In this document: positions 7,201 through 13,212 of the stretch, one piece after another
How the letters are laid out: every line of letters starts with the position of its first letter
Numbering within the stretch: position 1 is the stretch's first letter
DNA from: Planctomycetota bacterium
Lineage (GTDB): Bacteria; Planctomycetota; PUPC01; JACPCR01
NCBI GenBank assembly: GCA_030740295.1
Contig: JASLXP010000020.1
Location: 1-14,332 of the forward strand
Direction: 5' to 3'
DNA length: 14,332 bases
The notes under the pieces: generated by a model
The model's database searches: none
Seen by the model: the letters and a program-made list of their open reading frames with translations, nothing else
Told to the model about the DNA's origin: nothing
Translations under genes and position numbers: made by a program

Positions 7201-7233
7201 GTATTACTCATTACGTATTACGTATTACTCCCA

Positions 7234-7262
7234 TTAGCAGCCCCAAACCGCGCTGCTATAAT
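7234..7262 (+). promoter_or_regulatory. promoter of rpsO (and probably pnp)
   Basis: TTAGCA (4 of 6 to the -35 consensus) is followed after 17 bp by a perfect TATAAT and then CCCGCCCG. It gives an rpsO leader of roughly 55 nt. The CG-rich discriminator is of the kind seen in growth-rate or stringently controlled promoters, so such control is a reasonable inference. Confidence 0.7.
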
Positions 7263-7322
7263 CCCGCCCGAATACTTGAGAAAGGATAAGAATTTTTAGT
7301 CAGTTCACAGAGGTTTACATCA

Positions 7323-7589
7323 GTGATTCTCAAAGAGAAGAAGCAAGGCATCATTGAGGACTTTCGAGTACATGAGGGAGATACCGGTTCGCCGGAAGTC
7401 CAGATTGCAGTATTAACCGCTCGGATAAATGAGTTGTCCGAGCATTTGAAGATGCACAAGAAAGACCATGCATCACGCCGTGGTCTGCTCAAGATGGTTG
7501 GCAAGCGTAATTCGCTCCTGCGTTATCTTTCAGACAATAACTTCGAGCGTTATCAGGAAGTCATCCGGCGCCTTGGGCTGAGAAAATAA
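7323..7589 (+). CDS. rpsO: 30S ribosomal protein S15
   Basis: S15 binds the central domain of 16S rRNA early in 30S assembly and contributes to a bridge to the large subunit. The 88-residue length is standard. Characteristic sequence includes [54 protein letters not shown] and [12 protein letters not shown]. Translation begins at GTG (7323), matching family N-termini (M-L-K-E-K), with AGAGG about 9 bases upstream. It is followed by pnp in the same direction, the common bacterial order, and a structured 218-bp spacer separates them. In other bacteria S15 represses its own translation through the leader; the leader here is too short on visible structure to judge. Confidence 0.98.
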   Translation: MILKEKKQGIIEDFRVHEGDTGSPEVQIAVLTARINELSEHLKMHKKDHASRRGLLKMVGKRNSLLRYLSDNNFERYQEVIRRLGLRK

Positions 7590-7634
7590 ATCCGGCACAC
7601 TGTACTGTCCTTGCGGAAGGGCATCAGGCCGGAT
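7590..7634 (+). ncRNA. stem-loop directly after rpsO
   Basis: ATCCGGC (7590-7596, directly after the stop) pairs perfectly with GCCGGAT (7628-7634) and encloses an inner hairpin CCTT-GCGG-AAGG (7609-7620). No T-run follows, so it is not a canonical terminator. In E. coli the rpsO-pnp spacer has a terminator and an RNase III hairpin through which PNPase controls its own mRNA. This structure could play a similar part, but that is inference. Confidence 0.5.
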
Positions 7635-7724
7635 GTTCCATCCCCCATCCCCAGCCTGACGTTGTGCTGCTCGGAATCCTGCCACCGAGCGCATCCCCAC
7701 CAACAGGTCAGACAAACTGCCGAG

Positions 7725-7745
7725 GCTTTCGTGCGCGGCGAAAGC
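7725..7745 (+). ncRNA. stem-loop upstream of pnp
   Basis: GCTTTCG and CGAAAGC form a perfect 7-bp stem with a 7-base loop, followed by an A/T-rich stretch (TTCAAAATTTG) that is not a clean T-run. It lies 62 bp before the pnp start. It may be a weak terminator, an RNA-processing site or a leader element of pnp. The A/T-rich DNA after it could hold a secondary promoter, but no convincing -35/-10 pair was found. Confidence 0.45.
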
Positions 7746-7807
7746 AATGTTCAAAATTTGTTTATATGAATCTCATTAGTTAGAGGAATTACCTCAAGGA
7801 GAAAATT

Positions 7808-9910
7808 GTGAAAGTTACAAGAGTAGAAAAAGAAATTGGCGGTCGAGTGTTTTTTATGGAGACCGGCAAAATAGCAAAACAGGCACACGGCGCAGTCGTC
7901 GTTGGCTATGCGGATACCCAGGTTCTGACAACGGTCGTGTCCGCTGATGGACGCCCGGGGTTGGATTTCTTCCCGCTGACCGTTGACTACCGTGAACGGG
8001 GCCAGGCCGCGGGCAAGATACCGGGTGGACGCTTCATGAAACGTGAAGGCGCCCCCCGCGCCAAAGAAATCCTGACTATGCGCATGACCGACCGGCCCAT
8101 GCGCCCGCTCTTTCCGAAGGGCTACAGAAAGGAAGTGCAGATCATGACGCAGGTGCTGTCCGCCGACGGCCAGAATGATCCGGACGTCCTCTCCATCAAC
8201 GGCGCTTCGGCGTGCCTTATGGTCTCGCCGTTACCTTTCCTCGGCCCCGTCGGGGCTGTTCGTGTCGGTCGTATCGGCGATGAATTCGTCCTGTTCCCGA
8301 CCCAGGAACAGATCGATAATGGTGATCTGGATCTCATCGTCGCTGGCAACAACGACGGCGTCTGCATGCTCGAAGGCGACGCCAATCAGCTTTCCGAAGA
8401 GGTCTGCCTGGATGCGATTTACTTCGGTTACGAGGGATGCAAGGAACTCCTCGCCATGCAGGCAGAGCTTATCGAGAAGCACGAAGTGCCGGCAAAGGTG
8501 TTCCCGGAAGTACCGGAAGACGAGGCCTCTCTCATCGACGAGATCTACGAGAAGTTCGCCGATGGCATCAAGGACAGTTGCCAGAAAGTCGCCAAGCAGG
8601 AACGCGCGGAAGCGGTCTCCGAATTCCGTGATGAAATCATAGCTCAGTATATTGAAGGGCTTGATGAAGAAGCGGCTGAGGCCCGCAAAGCTGAGGTGAA
8701 GGAAGCCCATTACCAGGCCAAGAAGCGGGTCATCCGCAGGATGATCCTCGATGAAGGCACACGTTGCGACGGACGCGGCTTCGACGACGTCCGCGAACTG
8801 CTCTGCGAGGTGGGCTTGTTCCCGATGACGCATGGCTCGGCCCTGTTCCAGCGCGGACAGACCCAGGCTGGGGTCGGATGCACCCTCGGCACATCACGCG
8901 ACGAAGAGATCGTCGAAGGGCTCGGCGAAGAAGTCCACAGAAAGTTCTTGCTCCACTACAACTTCCCGCCGTTCAGCGTTGGTGAAGTTTCCATGCCCCG
9001 TGGTCCCGCACGTCGTGACATCGGGCACGGCGCGCTCGCCGAACGTTCAGTCAAGGCCGTCCTGCCCGAATGGGAAAAGTTCCCGTACACGATTCGAGTC
9101 GTATCCGATATTTACGAGTCGAACGGTTCATCCTCCATGGCCTCGGTATGTGGTGCTACCCTTGCGCTCATGGATGCGGGTGTACCCATCACGCGTCCAG
9201 TTGCCGGCATCTCCGTCGGGCTTGTTTCCGAAGGTGACAAGTGGGTAACCCTCACGGACATCATGGGCGAGGAAGACTTCAACGGTGATATGGATCTCAA
9301 GATCGCCGGCTCGCAGCAGGGAGTCACGGGCATCCAGCTCGACCTGAAGGTCACCAACATCAGCCGCGAGATCATGACCAAGGGCTTTGAAGACGCGAAA
9401 GAGGCGCGCATCAATATCCTGCGCTCCATGCTCGAGACGCTTCCGAAGCCGCGCAAGGATCTTGCTGAGAACGCGCCGCGCATGTCTCAGATAAAGATAG
9501 ACCCGGACAAGATCGGCATGATTATCGGCCCGGGTGGCAAGATGATTCGATCTATCGAAGAGCAAAGCGGTGCCTCCCTCGATATTGATGACGACGGCAC
9601 GATCACGATCTCCGGCCCGAACGGCGACAGCGTGAACGACGCCCAGACCTTTATCGAGAGCATGACCAAGGAGGTCGAGATCGGTGAAGAGTACGATGGA
9701 AAGGTCGTCGCGATTAAGGACTTCGGTTGCTTTGTCGAGATCCTTCCCGGCCAGGAAGGCCTGGTTCACATCAGCGAGCTGTCCGATAAGTTCGTCGACA
9801 ATATCCACGATCACGTAGACGTCGGCGATGCCATGCGAGTGAGAGTCATCGACATCGATGGCCAGAATCGCGTCCGCCTCAGCCGCAAGGCCGTGTTGCT
9901 GGATGGGTAG
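7808..9910 (+). CDS. pnp: polyribonucleotide nucleotidyltransferase (PNPase)
   Basis: PNPase degrades RNA 3' to 5' by phosphorolysis and can run in reverse; it works as a ring-shaped trimer. The 700 residues carry all expected domains: the first RNase PH core (about 1-230, FFPLTVDYRERGQAAGKIPG), a helical linker (about 240-310), the second catalytic core (about 317-545, with NFPPFSVGEV, ARRDIGHGALAERS and DIMGEEDFNGDMDLKIAGSQ, which hold the catalytic Arg pair and Asp residues), a KH domain with IIGPGGK (about 557-615) and a C-terminal S1 domain (GKVVAIKDFGCFVEILPGQE, about 620-695). It ends right after S1, without a degradosome-type tail. GTG 7808 is preceded by AAGGAG with 6-bp spacing. It probably shares the rpsO promoter. 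Confidence 0.98.
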   Translation: MKVTRVEKEIGGRVFFMETGKIAKQAHGAVVVGYADTQVLTTVVSADGRPGLDFFPLTVDYRERGQAAGKIPGGRFMKREGAPRAKEILTMRMTDRPMRPLFPKGYRKEVQIMTQVLSADGQNDPDVLSINGASACLMVSPLPFLGPVGAVRVGRIGDEFVLFPTQEQIDNGDLDLIVAGNNDGVCMLEGDANQLSEEVCLDAIYFGYEGCKELLAMQAELIEKHEVPAKVFPEVPEDEASLIDEIYEKFADGIKDSCQKVAKQERAEAVSEFRDEIIAQYIEGLDEEAAEARKAEVKEAHYQAKKRVIRRMILDEGTRCDGRGFDDVRELLCEVGLFPMTHGSALFQRGQTQAGVGCTLGTSRDEEIVEGLGEEVHRKFLLHYNFPPFSVGEVSMPRGPARRDIGHGALAERSVKAVLPEWEKFPYTIRVVSDIYESNGSSSMASVCGATLALMDAGVPITRPVAGISVGLVSEGDKWVTLTDIMGEEDFNGDMDLKIAGSQQGVTGIQLDLKVTNISREIMTKGFEDAKEARINILRSMLETLPKPRKDLAENAPRMSQIKIDPDKIGMIIGPGGKMIRSIEEQSGASLDIDDDGTITISGPNGDSVNDAQTFIESMTKEVEIGEEYDGKVVAIKDFGCFVEILPGQEGLVHISELSDKFVDNIHDHVDVGDAMRVRVIDIDGQNRVRLSRKAVLLDG

Positions 9911-9933
9911 TCGCTCTTCAAATTAGATACATC

Positions 9934-9963
9934 AAGGGCCGTGCACTATGCACGGCCCTTTTT
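9934..9963 (+). terminator. intrinsic terminator of rpsO-pnp
   Basis: A perfect 12-bp GC-rich stem (AAGGGCCGTGCA/TGCACGGCCCTT) with a 3-base CTA loop runs straight into five T residues, 24 bp after the pnp stop. This is a textbook rho-independent terminator for the + strand and closes the rpsO-pnp unit. Confidence 0.95.
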
Positions 9964-9997
9964 GATCCCTGGCGTCAGCCTGAAGCGTCCGGTGGCA

Positions 9998-10012
9998 CGG
10001 AGTCACACTCCG
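9998..10012. promoter_or_regulatory. short dyad upstream of the methyltransferase gene
   Basis: CGGAGT and ACTCCG form a perfect 6-bp inverted repeat around CAC. It lies about 100 bp upstream of the methyltransferase start, in a spacer with no clear -35/-10 pair. It may be an operator or a chance dyad. Confidence 0.25.
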
Positions 10013-10114
10013 GCATTTAGCGAAGCAGAACTTTATCGCCTTCTTCGGTGGAGCGGGGGTGGATTTGGTTTACTGTGCGGCAGATCAGTCCCCAGTCCAG
10101 ACCGGTAGAGTCAC

Positions 10115-10786
10115 ATGCAGCGCCAGCAGGAGCATGAGCTGATGCACGGCACCGAGGCCTCTGCGTATGCGGCAGCGGATTTTGAGAGTGTCAACGCAGC
10201 GTACATCGAGAGCCTGCAGGCCATGGCCGGCGAAATGGCCGGAGCCGCGCTCATTGACCTGGGCACTGGCCCCGGCGATATCGCTATCCGCATCGCTTTG
10301 GCCAGACCCGATTGGAAGGTGACCGGCCTGGATGGTTCCGAAGACATGCTGCAACTGGCAAGAGACGCAGAAACGCGCGCAAGCCTCAGTAACACCATTG
10401 CATGGGTCTGCGCGGACGCAAAAGCGAGTGGTCTGCCTGCCGCCTCGTTCAATATCCTCATTTCCAACAGTATCCTGCATCACGTCTCCGACCCCATCGA
10501 ATTCTGGCGGGAGGTAGGACGACTTGCAGCGTCGGACGCGCACATCTTCATGCGGGATCTCCACCGCCCCGACAGCGAAGAAGCTGCCAGAGCGATCGTC
10601 GAGGAATATGCCGCTGAGGAGCCTGAAGTTCTGCGCAGTGAATTCTACAACTCCTTACTTGCATCCTACTCGTGCGAAGAGGTGAGAGAGCAAATCGCCC
10701 AAGCCGGCCTGGACCTCACAGTCGAGATGTCTTCAGACAGGCATCTGGATGTGTTGGGCGTAAGAAGTGGAAGAGGTGAATGGTGA
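10115..10786 (+). CDS. class I SAM-dependent methyltransferase
   Basis: This is a 223-residue cytoplasmic methyltransferase of unknown substrate. Motif I, the SAM-binding loop, is LIDLGTGPGDIAIRIA (46-61). Motif II ends with the acidic GLDGSEDML (Asp73, ribose contact). CADA (Asp101) and FNILISNSILHH (112-123) fit motifs III and IV. The later stretches RDLHRPDSEEAA, EPEVLRSEFYNSLLASY and SDRHLDVLG fit a widespread subfamily whose N-terminus reads about PEPELMD-AYAEADF. QEHELMHGTEASAYAAADF matches that, favouring ATG 10115. ATG 10142 has a better Shine-Dalgarno (AGGAG, 9-bp spacing) and remains possible. The conserved part ends at HLDVLG, and the last five codons and stop (10769-10786) lie inside the inverted-repeat end of the adjacent array. 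Confidence 0.88.
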   Translation: MQRQQEHELMHGTEASAYAAADFESVNAAYIESLQAMAGEMAGAALIDLGTGPGDIAIRIALARPDWKVTGLDGSEDMLQLARDAETRASLSNTIAWVCADAKASGLPAASFNILISNSILHHVSDPIEFWREVGRLAASDAHIFMRDLHRPDSEEAARAIVEEYAAEEPEVLRSEFYNSLLASYSCEEVREQIAQAGLDLTVEMSSDRHLDVLGVRSGRGEW

Positions 10787-10787
10787 A
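10769..10787 (+). repeat. left arm of 19-bp inverted repeat bounding island 2
   Basis: GGAAGAGGTGAATGGTGAA is the exact reverse complement of 11103-11121. Its first 18 bases are also codons 219-223 and the stop codon of the methyltransferase gene. Its first 13 bases recur directly at 10790-10802. Confidence 0.9.
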
Positions 10788-11102
10788 GAGGAAGAGGTGA
10801 ATCGTGAATCGTGAATAGTAAGAGGGGTGGCGCGGAGGTGAATGGTCCACCCATTCTGGATAGAGGATTCAGGATTCACCGATTCAGGATTCACCGATTC
10901 AGGATTCACCGATTCAGGATTCACCGATTCAGGATTCACCGATTCACGATTCACGATTCACGATTCACGATTCACGATTCACCATTCACGATTCACCGAT
11001 TCACGATTCACCGATTCACCGATTCACCGATTCACCGATTCACGATTCACCATTCACCATTCACGATTCACGATTCACCGATTCATGATTCACGATTCAC
11101 CA

Positions 11103-11121
11103 TTCACCATTCACCTCTTCC
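11103..11121 (-). repeat. right arm of 19-bp inverted repeat bounding island 2
   Basis: TTCACCATTCACCTCTTCC is the exact reverse complement of 10769-10787. It ends 7 bp before the stop codon of the minus-strand gene at 11129. Confidence 0.9.
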
Positions 11122-11128
11122 CGTTCCG

Positions 11129-12259
11129 TTACCTCCCTTGTTGCATCCCCGGCTGCTGCATTCCCGGCCGCCCCTGTTGCTGCATTCTTTGCCTCTGCTC
11201 CTGATGGAAACGATGGATTTCCTGAACCACGATGGAGCGCAGTACGGGATGGTTGCCACGGTCATAGGCTTCCAGGGTTTCCAGGGTGACACCGAGATGC
11301 TCCACCCATTTTCGGATGTCTTCCCTTGCGGCCATCTTTGAGTTGCTGTGAGCGACGGCGATGGAGGTACGGATCGTCTCCCAGCGGTCCGATTCCCTCA
11401 GGCCAGCCAGAAACTCGCGGGAGAAACGGCCAAACCGGTGCTGAATGGAATGCGAGAAGTCAGCGAAAATCTCTCCCTGCTGTTGAATCAACGGCAGAAT
11501 GTACATTTCAGATTTCTGATAGAGTTCCTGTATCTGATCAGTATTCAATATCTGGATGGGGACCAGGCCGCGCTCGATGGCCTCGGAAAGCTCGGTCAGG
11601 AGCTGGAGTTTTTCTTCTTCCACTTCGAAGGGGATCGGAGAATCTACATCCACTTTCGCTTCGCTGGTGACCCATTTGAGGAACGGATCTTCATCGGGGG
11701 ACATCGAGTCATATTCGCGGTAGACCTCATATGCCTTTCTAATATCGTCGCTCGCATCCTTCACCGGTTCGGTGGCCTCAATCCACGCTGAAAAGTAGGC
11801 GCGGCAAAGGCTCCAGATTTCGACCGGGGCGTCTGTCGTGTATAGAAACGCTATCGTGGAGGAAATCACCATCGCAGCCTCTACGTTATCCTCCTCGCAT
11901 GCCTCTTCGGCAAGTCTCTCCAACTCCATTACGAACTGGGTCTTGAAACGCGGCCCGAACAGTGCGTTGAGCATGTTCTGTCGAATCTGGTGACAGAACC
12001 ACCATTTCTTCTTTTCGTCTTCGCCGTTCAGGTATTCCTGATACCAATCGAGCTCCGTGACAAAATCATCTTTTATTCTGTTGTATTCCCGCTCATCGAC
12101 CTCAACCTCAATCGAGTTCAGCAACGTGTGTGATTCCAGCCGGCTCTTGAACCACAATGCTTCCCGGTCCTCTTCGGTCATACCCTCCTGGTGAGATTGC
12201 AGCCATTCATGAAATTTGCTCCCGGCTTTGGGTGCAGCCCGTTTCTTGCGTTTTGACAT
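11129..12259 (-). CDS. hypothetical acidic protein, 376 residues
   Basis: I do not recognise the family. Coding is supported by length, the clear start context (ATG 12259 with AGAGGA 4 bp upstream), a promoter-like pair upstream and ordinary amino-acid composition. It has a basic N-terminus (MSKRKKRAAPKAGSK) without signal-peptide hydrophobicity. The long body is Glu- and Asp-rich and apparently mostly helical (ELERLAEEACEEDNVEAAMV, KLQLLTELSEAIERGL), and no membrane segment stands out. The last 24 residues are low-complexity Gln/Gly/Met (MQQQGRPGMQQPGMQQGR). A cytoplasmic or nucleoid-associated protein is possible, but no catalytic motif is visible. The stop codon lies beside repeat island 2. 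ThiE is divergent upstream. Confidence 0.8.
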   Translation of the reverse strand: MSKRKKRAAPKAGSKFHEWLQSHQEGMTEEDREALWFKSRLESHTLLNSIEVEVDEREYNRIKDDFVTELDWYQEYLNGEDEKKKWWFCHQIRQNMLNALFGPRFKTQFVMELERLAEEACEEDNVEAAMVISSTIAFLYTTDAPVEIWSLCRAYFSAWIEATEPVKDASDDIRKAYEVYREYDSMSPDEDPFLKWVTSEAKVDVDSPIPFEVEEEKLQLLTELSEAIERGLVPIQILNTDQIQELYQKSEMYILPLIQQQGEIFADFSHSIQHRFGRFSREFLAGLRESDRWETIRTSIAVAHSNSKMAAREDIRKWVEHLGVTLETLEAYDRGNHPVLRSIVVQEIHRFHQEQRQRMQQQGRPGMQQPGMQQGR

Positions 12260-12299
12260 GATTTCCTCTGTTGCCCCGGCCCCGAATCAAGAGGGGCGG

Positions 12300-12328
12300 A
12301 TTCTAGGTAGCCAAGCTGGGGGCGCAAA
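12300..12328 (-). promoter_or_regulatory. promoter of the 376-residue gene
   Basis: On the minus strand TTTGCG is followed after 17 bp by TAGAAT and then CCGCCCC. It is 41 bp before the start codon. The -35 box overlaps the left arm of a dyad (GGGCGC/GCGCCC, 12320-12339) that might act as an operator. Confidence 0.5.
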
Positions 12329-12339
12329 CAGGGGCGCCC
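12320..12339. promoter_or_regulatory. GGGCGC/GCGCCC dyad in the divergent spacer
   Basis: Perfect 6-bp arms with an 8-base centre overlap the proposed -35 box of the minus-strand gene. It could be a regulator site or a hairpin. High GC makes chance occurrence plausible. Confidence 0.3.
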
Positions 12340-12440
12340 ATATGCCAGGGAGTCTTAATCTCTATCCTGTGCCTTGTGTCTTGCCTCTGCTGTTGTCTTC
12401 GTCACTTTCTACCTGCCTGTCGGATCTCAAACAGACGCTG

Positions 12441-12459
12441 AACGGTTTACTTGACCGTT
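12441..12459 (+). promoter_or_regulatory. stem-loop just upstream of thiE
   Basis: AACGGT and ACCGTT form a 6-bp stem with a 7-base loop ending 14 bp before ATG 12474. No TPP riboswitch (no CTGAGA-type P2 core or ACCTGATC-like segment) was found in the 214-bp spacer, so control of this gene is unknown. Confidence 0.3.
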
Positions 12460-12473
12460 TGACCTGAGCTTCG

Positions 12474-13127
12474 ATGGAACTTCAATGCCGGGTGAGGACA
12501 CCAATGTTCGACCTTTATGCCATTACAGATCGAAAACTCATCCAGCGGTCCCTGAAAGAAGTTGTCGGAGAGGTCGCAGCCGCGGGCGGACCACGGGTGG
12601 CAATCCAGCTCCGTGAGAAAGATCTGACCCCACGCGAGGTGCACGAGGTCGGTAAGGAGCTCCTGAGAATCTGTCACAATCATGGATCGGAACTCTTCAT
12701 CAACGATCGCATCGATGTGGCGATGGCCCTCGGTGCCGCAGGAGTCCAACTGACGGCGACTTCCCTCTCGCCCGATGACGCCAGAAATTGCTCTGCCGGC
12801 CTCCAACTTGGCGTCTCGATTCACAGTTTGGAGGAGGCGGAAAAGGCATCCAATCAGACTGCCGATTTTTTCGTTCTCGGTCCAGTTTATTACACCAAAT
12901 CCAAAGCTGGCATGGGTGAACCGATCGGTGTCGAGGCAGTGGCGCAGGCGAGTGCCGCAAGCACGAAACCTGTCGTGGCTATCGGCGGTCTGAATTCAGA
13001 GAACAGTGAGCCGGTCATCCATGCCGGAGCGGCAGCCGTAGCGGTCATCTCCTCAGTTTTCGCGGCGCCTTCGCCGGGGCGGGCTGTCGAAGAGCTGTTG
13101 GATACAGTGGACAAGGCCAGAGCTTGA
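12474..13127 (+). CDS. thiE: thiamine-phosphate synthase ThiE or TenI-like paralogue
   Basis: This TIM-barrel protein of the ThiE/TenI family has 217 residues. ThiE joins HMP-PP and thiazole phosphate to thiamine phosphate; TenI tautomerises the thiazole. Motifs are LYAITDRK, AIQLREKDL (44-51), FINDRIDVA (Asn77, Asp78), GVQLTATSL, GVSIHSLEEA (His117), FFVLGPVYYTKSKAG, PVVAIGGL and GAAAVAVISSVF. The Asp expected in the G-Q-x-D-L segment (second Mg ligand of ThiE) is Ser98 here. SIHSLEEA resembles the TenI active-site His region, so a TenI-like role is possible. Two starts are possible: ATG 12474, or ATG 12504 (MFDLYAITD), which has GAGG 7 bp upstream and a more typical N-terminus. It is divergent from the 376-residue gene. 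Confidence 0.88.
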   Translation: MELQCRVRTPMFDLYAITDRKLIQRSLKEVVGEVAAAGGPRVAIQLREKDLTPREVHEVGKELLRICHNHGSELFINDRIDVAMALGAAGVQLTATSLSPDDARNCSAGLQLGVSIHSLEEAEKASNQTADFFVLGPVYYTKSKAGMGEPIGVEAVAQASAASTKPVVAIGGLNSENSEPVIHAGAAAVAVISSVFAAPSPGRAVEELLDTVDKARA

Positions 13128-13176
13128 AGCTGCGGCCCTCAAATCGTAGCGACCGGCTTGCGATCACAGACTGCGC

Positions 13177-13187
13177 TAGGATTCGCC
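13177..13187 (+). promoter_or_regulatory. possible -10 box and discriminator of the oxidoreductase gene
   Basis: TAGGAT followed by TCGCC lies 30 bp before the ATG at 13213 and resembles the -10 plus CG-rich discriminator of other promoters here. No acceptable -35 hexamer is found at 16-18 bp spacing (TTGCGA lies only 13 bp upstream), so it is weakly supported. Confidence 0.3.
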
Positions 13188-13212
13188 TTCCATTCACTTC
13201 GAGGGATTCTTG

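Larger units (their letters stand above)
6761..7232. repeat. repeat island 1: three ~140-bp tandem copies with heptamer arrays
   Basis: There are three direct copies, about 6761-6900, 6901-7044 and 7045-7183. Anchor GGCCCGTGTGGA recurs at 6811, 6955 and 7096, giving spacings of 144 and 141. Each copy has a TGAGTAATGAGTAA-like start, the block GGTGAGGGCGGATGAGGT, a run of GGATRCT heptamers, and a GC-rich tail GGCCGGGCCGCCGCGATTGA. Heptamer counts are 5, 5 and 3 (6825-6859, 6969-7003, 7110-7130). The right end is an inverted heptamer array of TTACTCA/TTACGTA units (7190-7231). GTAATGAGTAAGGTGCC at 6767-6783 recurs inverted at 7184-7200. The island fills the space between the yggU and rpsO promoters. 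Open frames across it are repeat artefacts; no gene is seen. Confidence 0.93.
10769..11121. repeat. repeat island 2: 7/8/15-bp tandem array with inverted ends
   Basis: The left part (10769-10815) has GTGAAT-oriented units. Orientation flips at a small hairpin, GAATGG/CCATTC (10840-10856). From 10864 to 11115 the units run as ATTCAC. Five exact 15-bp units (GGATTCACCGATTCA) occupy 10872-10946. About 23 degenerate 7- and 8-bp units follow (CGATTCA, CCATTCA, CCGATTCA, one TGATTCA). A perfect 19-bp inverted repeat bounds the island: 10769-10787 against 11103-11121. There are no unique spacers, so it is not CRISPR. It fills the whole 342-bp gap between the convergent methyltransferase gene and the 376-residue gene and overlaps the 3' end of the former. 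Open frames across it are artefacts of the repeat. Confidence 0.95.

Noticed and set aside
6761..7232. Insertion sequence or MITE with target-site duplication
   Set aside because: Inverted ends are present, but no flanking direct duplication could be found and there is no transposase; the boundaries blur into heptamers. Kept only as a repeat island.
8844..8861. RGQT instead of RGET in the second PNPase core
   Set aside because: RGQT also occurs in characterised PNPases such as that of Bacillus subtilis, so it is not unusual.
10864..11115. CRISPR array
   Set aside because: Units are 7, 8 or 15 bp, contiguous and without unique spacers, and no cas gene is present.
10811..11341. Open frames of 176 and 120 codons (+) across repeat island 2, rich in R-F-T-I-H-D-S
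   Set aside because: They are translations of the 7/8/15-bp repeats, two frames are open at once, and the longer one runs into the antisense of the 376-residue gene. No start context or family supports them.
12260..12473. TPP riboswitch upstream of thiE
   Set aside because: The conserved core sequences are absent; only a small 6-bp hairpin is seen.
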